Of a stretch of DNA of 64,000 nt, positions 57,211 to 64,000 are shown one piece after another. The notes under the pieces were generated by a model that saw only the letters and a list, made by a program, of their open reading frames with translations, had not been told where the DNA came from and ran no database searches. The position numbers were made by a program, and so were the translations under genes. Source of the DNA: Nocardia inohanensis NBRC 100128 (GTDB lineage: Bacteria > Actinomycetota > Actinomycetes > Mycobacteriales > Mycobacteriaceae); the NCBI RefSeq assembly GCF_001612945.1, contig NZ_BDBK01000008.1:744001-808000 (forward strand). The letters are read 5' to 3'. How positions within the stretch are numbered: the stretch's first letter is position 1; every line of letters starts with the position of its first letter.

Positions 57211-57768
57211 ATGGTGACCCCCATGCTGTTCCGTCATGCCGAAGACCCGGAGATAACCACCGACAACTGGATAGACCTCGGGGTACTGCTGCTCAACGCC
57301 TCCTACGAGGCGCTGACCGAGATCCGCGCCGAACGCGCCGTGGTGCTGCTGCTCAGCGGCGCCGCCGAGCCGGTCACCGATCGGCAGCCGTACTTTCCCA
57401 TCCGTTCGAAGCGGCTCGAGCTGGCGCTGCCGGAAACCATTCGGCTGACCCGGTACGTATATCTCGAGCACCGGATCCTCACGCACGACGACAACAGTCG
57501 CGCCACCCTCGCCGCCGTGCTGCGGCGTGATCAGTTCCGCTGTGGGTATTGCAGCGGCTGGGCGCGCACCGTGGACCATATTCGGCCGCGTTCGCGGGGT
57601 GGGCCGAATACCTGGGCCAACCTGATCGCGGCTTGCGGGCCGTGCAATACGTCCAAGGCGGACCGGACTCCGGAGGAGGCCGGCATGCGCCTGCTGTGGG
57701 AGCCGAAGGCGCCCAATGACAGAGAGAAGAAGCAGCGGCAGATCTGGAGAGAGCTCGCCGCTTCCTGA
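57211..57768 (+). CDS. HNH endonuclease
   Basis: A 185-aa protein of the HNH_5 type. The zinc-finger-like nuclease core is CGYCSGWARTVDHIRPRSRG near residue 110, then WANLIAACGPCNTSKADRTP: two CxxC pairs, the DH pair and the distal Asn. The N-terminal 100 residues (LLLNASYEALTEIRAERAVV and PYFPIRSKRLEL) match the conserved extension of actinobacterial genomic HNH proteins that are not tied to a restriction system. No methyltransferase is adjacent, so a restriction role is not supported. Confidence 0.92.
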   Translation: MVTPMLFRHAEDPEITTDNWIDLGVLLLNASYEALTEIRAERAVVLLLSGAAEPVTDRQPYFPIRSKRLELALPETIRLTRYVYLEHRILTHDDNSRATLAAVLRRDQFRCGYCSGWARTVDHIRPRSRGGPNTWANLIAACGPCNTSKADRTPEEAGMRLLWEPKAPNDREKKQRQIWRELAAS

Positions 57769-57832
57769 CGGGGGATGCCCCCACCACACCTCCATTCACG
57801 TACGTGATCGGAAACGAAAGGAGTTAGATCCG

Positions 57833-58099
57833 ATGACGAACACTGCACTGCGGGAGCCGACCCTGGCGGATCTGCTCCCCATCTCCGACTCGAAGGACTA
57901 CTGGCAGCACGCGGCCTGTAAGGGCGACCCGAACCACGAGGCGTGGTTCCCGTACCCCTCGCAGGACTTCGACTACGCGCGAAACATCTGCGATGGCTGC
58001 CCGATTCGCCGCGAATGCGGTGAATTCGCCGCTCGCACCAGCCAGTCCGGTGTGTGGGGCGGGCACGAGTACGACCGCGGGAAGCTGATCCGCGATTGA
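57833..58099 (+). CDS. WhiB-family iron-sulfur regulator
   Basis: An 88-aa WhiB-like protein. The four cluster cysteines are Cys29, Cys53, Cys56 and Cys62 (C-x23-C-x2-C-x5-C), in HAACKGDP and CDGCPIRRECGEFA, followed by the beta-turn GVWGGHEYDRGK. It should bind a [4Fe-4S] cluster that responds to oxygen or NO and act with the main sigma factor. ATG 57833 has AAAGGAG upstream. The group resembles WhiB2/WhmD or WhiB1-type proteins, but I cannot decide which. Located between the HNH gene and the VWA protein. Confidence 0.93.
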   Translation: MTNTALREPTLADLLPISDSKDYWQHAACKGDPNHEAWFPYPSQDFDYARNICDGCPIRRECGEFAARTSQSGVWGGHEYDRGKLIRD

Positions 58100-58193
58100 C
58101 CGATAGCCGACCGGCATCAATCCCTGCCGGTCGGCTTTCGCGTTACTCCCTGGTACAGGCGGGTCCGACCCCCTCCCCATAAACTTGACGATC

Positions 58194-59867
58194 GTGGGTA
58201 CACATCGCGCCGCGGGCGGGTCACGAGGTGTCAGCAAGGGACCAGTTATCGCGATAGTCGCGGTAATCGTCCTGGTGCTGGCGGTAGTCGGCTGGGCTTG
58301 GCTACAGGAACGCTCGAAGAATCACGACAACGCGGCCGCCGCGGCCTGCGTCGAAGGCACGGCAACCCTCAACGTCACCGTCGAACCCGATATCGCGGGA
58401 CCGGTCAAGGCCGCCGCCGAGCGCTTCAACGCGACCGAGCCGCATGTCCGCGACCATTGCGCCCAGGTGGTGGTGAATCCCCAGCCAACCTCCGCCATGA
58501 TCACCGCCTTCACCGCGGGCAAATGGGATCCGGCCCTCGGCGCGCAACCCGGACTCTGGATTCCCGAATCCTCCCGCTCGATCGAACTCATGCGCGTCCC
58601 CGGCCTGATCGCCGGCACCCCCGCCCCGATCGCGTCCAGCCCGATCGCCCTCGCGGTCCCCGACGAATTGCGCCGCGCCCTGGAAACCGCCCAGGTCCAC
58701 TGGGCCGATCTGCCGAAACTCCAGCAGGGTTCGCTCTCCGATATCGGCCTCGCCCCCTGGGGCAAACTGCGTCTGGCGTTGCCCGCCGGTGACCCGACGC
58801 TGGCGGTGGCGACCGCGGTCGGCTCCGGCGTCTCCGGCACCGATCCCCTCGACGAGAACGCCGCCAAGTCCGGCCAGGTCGTCTCCGCCATCTCCAACCT
58901 GGGCGCGGGCGCACCGGCGGTGAAGGACACCGCGACCGCGTTGACCGAGCTCGCCGCCGCCACCGATCAGGCCACCGCCCCGGTGCACGCGGTGCCCGGC
59001 ACCGAACAGCAGATCCGCTCCCGCAACGGCCTGACCGCCTTCCGTCCCGCCGGCAACGGCCCGGTCGCGGATTTCCCGGCCGCACAGCTCACCGGTTCCT
59101 GGGTGGATCAGACCCAGAACCTGGTGGCGGGCCTGTTCTCCGACTTCCTGCGCGCCCCCGAACAGTCGAAGCTGTTCACCGACAACGGTTTCAGCGCCGC
59201 TCCCCCGGCCGCCGCGACCGTGCCCGGCAAGGCCGCGCTGACCCAGGTGCAGCAGGTGCTGAGCAATCCGGTGCTGGGCGTGAATTCCACGGTGCTCCTT
59301 GATATCTCGTCCTCGATGGGCACCCAGGACGGCATCATGACCCGCCTGGCCAATTCCCTCGCGGCACTGCAATCCACCATGACCGTCATGCCCGCCGACT
59401 TCGGCCTGGGCGTGTGGAGCTACGCCAAGAACGTGGACGGCAACAACCCGTACCGCATTCTCACCCCCACCGCTCCGCTCACCACCGATCAGCGCAATGC
59501 CCTGGGCCAGGCCCTGTCCACGGTCACACCCTCACCGTCGAAGACCGACCGCACCTATCCGACCCTGGAAGCCGCGTACAAGGCCGCCGTCGCCGGTTAT
59601 GCCACCGGCCGGACGAATTCGGTGCTGCTCATCACCGACGGCCCGGACGACGACTCCACCATCACCGGCGATCAACTCCTCGCCGATATCGCCGCCGCCG
59701 GTGATCCGGCCCGCCCGGTCAAGGTGAACGTCATCGTGATCGGCGGCGGCAGCACCCAGACCCTGCAAACCCTCGCCCAGCGCACCGGCGGCAGCTACAC
59801 CAAGGTCACCACCACCGACGACCTCGCCTTCGGCACCGCCGTGAACAAGGCTTTGACCACGCCGTGA
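58194..59867 (+). CDS. Membrane-anchored substrate-binding-like/VWA protein (Rv1836c-like)
   Basis: A 557-aa protein. One N-terminal transmembrane helix (residues 15-35, VIAIVAVIVLVLAVVGWAW) precedes an extracytoplasmic part resembling a periplasmic solute-binding fold (GTATLNVTVEPDIAGPVKAA, WIPESSRSIELMRVPGL). A von Willebrand A domain runs from about 370 to 550. Its MIDAS begins VLLDISSSMGTQDG (DxSxS) and later has LLITDGPDDDSTI. M. tuberculosis Rv1836c has the same layout. Probably binds proteins or metal at the envelope. GTG 58194 lies just after a -10-like TAAACT (58180-58185), so the transcript may be leaderless. Confidence 0.85.
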   Translation: MGTHRAAGGSRGVSKGPVIAIVAVIVLVLAVVGWAWLQERSKNHDNAAAAACVEGTATLNVTVEPDIAGPVKAAAERFNATEPHVRDHCAQVVVNPQPTSAMITAFTAGKWDPALGAQPGLWIPESSRSIELMRVPGLIAGTPAPIASSPIALAVPDELRRALETAQVHWADLPKLQQGSLSDIGLAPWGKLRLALPAGDPTLAVATAVGSGVSGTDPLDENAAKSGQVVSAISNLGAGAPAVKDTATALTELAAATDQATAPVHAVPGTEQQIRSRNGLTAFRPAGNGPVADFPAAQLTGSWVDQTQNLVAGLFSDFLRAPEQSKLFTDNGFSAAPPAAATVPGKAALTQVQQVLSNPVLGVNSTVLLDISSSMGTQDGIMTRLANSLAALQSTMTVMPADFGLGVWSYAKNVDGNNPYRILTPTAPLTTDQRNALGQALSTVTPSPSKTDRTYPTLEAAYKAAVAGYATGRTNSVLLITDGPDDDSTITGDQLLADIAAAGDPARPVKVNVIVIGGGSTQTLQTLAQRTGGSYTKVTTTDDLAFGTAVNKALTTP

Positions 59868-59934
59868 GAACGGCTCGGCGACACGTCGGTTGCGATATAT
59901 TCACGAGCCAGCAAACTCGTGGCATATTCGGCGA

Positions 59935-60345
59935 ATGGCACACACTTCGGATTCCGGATCTTCGTTGAAGCAAGGGGTGGCCGCCGGCACGTCCATCGCG
60001 GCGGCCATCATCCTGACCGTAATCGGCGTTCTGTCGATCTTGCAGGGCATTTCGGCCGTCGCCGCGGACGATCTGCTGGTCGTCGGCTACGACTACGTCT
60101 ACAAGTTCGATACGACCACCTGGGGCTGGATCCACATCGTCCTCGGCGTTATGGAGCTGATCGTGGCCTTCGGCCTGTTCACCGGCTCCACCTGGGGCCG
60201 CATCGCGGCCTTGACCCTGGCCGCCATCTCCATCGTGGAGAACTTCCTCTCGATTCCCTACTACCCGGCCTGGTCGCTGCTCATCATCGCGCTCGACGTG
60301 GTGGTGATCTGGGCCATCGCCACCTGGAAGCCCGATAACGCCTGA
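59935..60345 (+). CDS. DUF7144-type four-helix membrane protein
   Basis: A 136-aa integral membrane protein from ATG 59935. Four hydrophobic helices: residues 14-38 (AAGTSIAAAIILTVIGVLSI), 61-80, 83-103 and 108-128. The polar GYDYVYKFDTTTWGWIHIV between helices 1 and 2 and WGRIAALTLAAISIVENF are typical of a common actinobacterial family of unknown function. Convergent with gcvP across a strong terminator. Confidence 0.8.
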   Translation: MAHTSDSGSSLKQGVAAGTSIAAAIILTVIGVLSILQGISAVAADDLLVVGYDYVYKFDTTTWGWIHIVLGVMELIVAFGLFTGSTWGRIAALTLAAISIVENFLSIPYYPAWSLLIIALDVVVIWAIATWKPDNA

Positions 60346-60365
60346 ACGAGCTTGCCGCACAACGA

Positions 60366-60402
60366 AAGCGCCCCACCGGTTTTCAGAACCGGTGGGGCGC
60401 TT
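60366..60402. terminator. Bidirectional terminator between membrane protein and gcvP
   Basis: A perfect 16-bp stem (AAGCGCCCCACCGGTT with AACCGGTGGGGCGCTT) around a five-base loop serves both convergent genes. Confidence 0.92.
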
Positions 60403-60418
60403 GCGGTATCACCCGATA

Positions 60419-63259
<2,841 letters not shown>

Positions 63260-63317
63260 GGAAGCTCTCCAAAGGGTGGGCGGGGGTCGATCGGGCGATC
63301 GACGAGTCGTGCCCTCC

Positions 63318-63508
63318 CCCTCTGTCCTTTGCGCCTGAGAGATTCGGACCCAGCCGGTGGCCGTGTCCTTTCACCATGGGCGGATGGCTCGCTGACCATC
63401 ACTTTCCAGAGGCGTCGAAACTCCGCACGGTCCCTTGTGCCTGAGAGATTGACGGGGAGGTGCTGCTCCTTCGGCGTCCGAGGATTTCCCGGAACTCTCC
63501 CGCACGGC
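63318..63508 (-). promoter_or_regulatory. Tandem glycine riboswitch upstream of gcvP
   Basis: Read on the minus strand, aptamer 1 (about 63508-63425) has GGGAGAGTTCC, CGCCGAAGGAGCA and CTCTCAGGCACAAGGGAC. Aptamer 2 (about 63420-63318) has a GGTGAAAGGACA segment and CTCTCAGGCGCAAAGGACAG. These are the conserved parts of the two-aptamer glycine riboswitch, which switches on glycine cleavage genes when glycine is high. Boundaries are approximate. Confidence 0.93.
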
Positions 63509-63580
63509 TGCGACGCACCGCCCAGTCTATGCGGCAGCAAGTTACGAGCATGTTGCCTGGGCTGCGTTTCACATACGAAA

Positions 63581-63605
63581 GGCGCGCCGCTCGCCGCGGC
63601 GCGCC
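63581..63605 (-). terminator. Terminator downstream of the MerR-type gene
   Basis: GGCGCGCCGC pairs with GCGGCGCGCC across a five-base loop, followed on the minus strand by TTTCG. Confidence 0.8.
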
Positions 63606-63619
63606 CTCTTCACTGCCGG

Positions 63620-64000
63620 CTAACCGGTCTTGCTCATCCGGGCTTTGCGACGGAAGGCCAGCTCGTCCTCCGGGCGATCCGAGGCGGTCGCGACTTCGGC
63701 CCGTTCGGCCGGGAAGTTGGCGATGGCCCCGGTCAATTCGCGCATGGCCCCGCTGACGGCAATGCCGAACACGCCCTGTCCGCCTTGCAGTAAATCGACG
63801 ACCTCCTCGGCCGAGGAGCATTCGTAGACCGATGTCCCATCCGAGAAGAGCGTGATCCCGGCCAGATCCTCGACGCCCCGGCTGCGCAGATGATCCACGG
63901 CGATGCGGATGTTCTGCAATGAGATGCCGGCGTCGAGCAGCCGCTTGACGATCTTGAGAACCAGGATGTCCTTGAAGGAGTACAGACGCTGGCTGCCCGA
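63620..64000 (-). CDS. MerR-family regulator (Rv1828-like), 5' end outside window
   Basis: The last 126 residues are visible, entering in frame at SGSQRLYSFKDILVLKIVKR, the end of a MerR winged helix-turn-helix. It continues through ISLQNIRIAVDHLRSRGVED, SVYECSSAEEVVDLLQGGQG and a C-terminus ending ARMSKTG. This matches M. tuberculosis Rv1828, located near garA, gcvH and gcvB, which fits the adjacent gcvP. Rv1828-type proteins have an N-terminal MerR DNA-binding domain and a compact C-terminal domain, with no metal-binding cysteines needed. Confidence 0.87.
   Translation of the reverse strand, partial: SGSQRLYSFKDILVLKIVKRLLDAGISLQNIRIAVDHLRSRGVEDLAGITLFSDGTSVYECSSAEEVVDLLQGGQGVFGIAVSGAMRELTGAIANFPAERAEVATASDRPEDELAFRRKARMSKTG

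Noticed and set aside
57211..57768. The HNH gene as part of a restriction-modification or phage-defence locus
   Set aside because: No methyltransferase, helicase or toxin partner lies nearby; the protein matches a widespread chromosomal HNH type.

Overview
The window is high-GC DNA with a strong codon-position bias, frequent GTG starts, a WhiB protein, a GuaB1-type protein, a GlcB malate synthase, IdeR/DtxR-type iron boxes and close relatives of Mycobacterium tuberculosis dormancy genes. This points to a mycolic-acid actinobacterium, most likely Nocardia or a near relative. I saw no rRNA, tRNA, CRISPR array, insertion sequence or phage gene.

Region 1 (1 to about 23,900) is a hypoxia/dormancy island. 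It contains a trehalose-phosphatase/GH65 fusion (OtsB1-like, cut by the window start), two Acg-type nitroreductases, the response regulator DevR/DosR, three tandem-domain universal stress proteins, a Rv2004c-like kinase, a PPOX-fold protein, a flavodoxin, a site-2 protease with a CBS domain, an alcohol dehydrogenase, a WS/DGAT triacylglycerol synthase, a PEP-synthase-like enzyme, the haem-type sensor kinase DevS, a Rv1733c-like membrane protein, a SulP transporter led by a Met-rich micropeptide, and a TrkA-type potassium channel. About nine DosR-box-like palindromes lie in its promoters, so most of it is probably one DevR regulon. devR and devS are about 10 kb apart.

Region 2 (23,900-34,000) is accessory: an HD-TetR-MerB-like operon with a palindromic operator, a DinB/MDMPI-fold protein, a TetR/hydrolase pair sharing one operator pattern, a cytochrome P450, and a ferric-siderophore ABC transporter (two permeases and an ATPase) divergent from a FhuF-like gene, with an iron box on each side.

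Region 3 (34,000-49,200) holds a BlaI/M56 pair, a DEAD-box helicase with a long linker, GuaB1, two CNNM/CorC membrane proteins and a putative glycosylase. It also has an SDR pseudogene whose halves lie on opposite strands, secreted LVIVD, DUF305 and DM13 proteins, and a TetR/SDR divergent pair with an operator-embedded promoter.

Region 4 (49,200-64,000) is mainly core metabolism: an acyl-CoA dehydrogenase/TetR/SDR operon with a 41-bp palindrome, malate synthase G, an XRE-membrane-oxidoreductase operon, HNH nuclease, WhiB, a membrane VWA protein, and glycine dehydrogenase (gcvP) behind a glycine riboswitch. It ends in a truncated MerR-type regulator. The order guaB1, CNNM pair, glcB, VWA protein, gcvP, MerR resembles the M. 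tuberculosis Rv1843c-Rv1828 neighbourhood, with accessory genes inserted.
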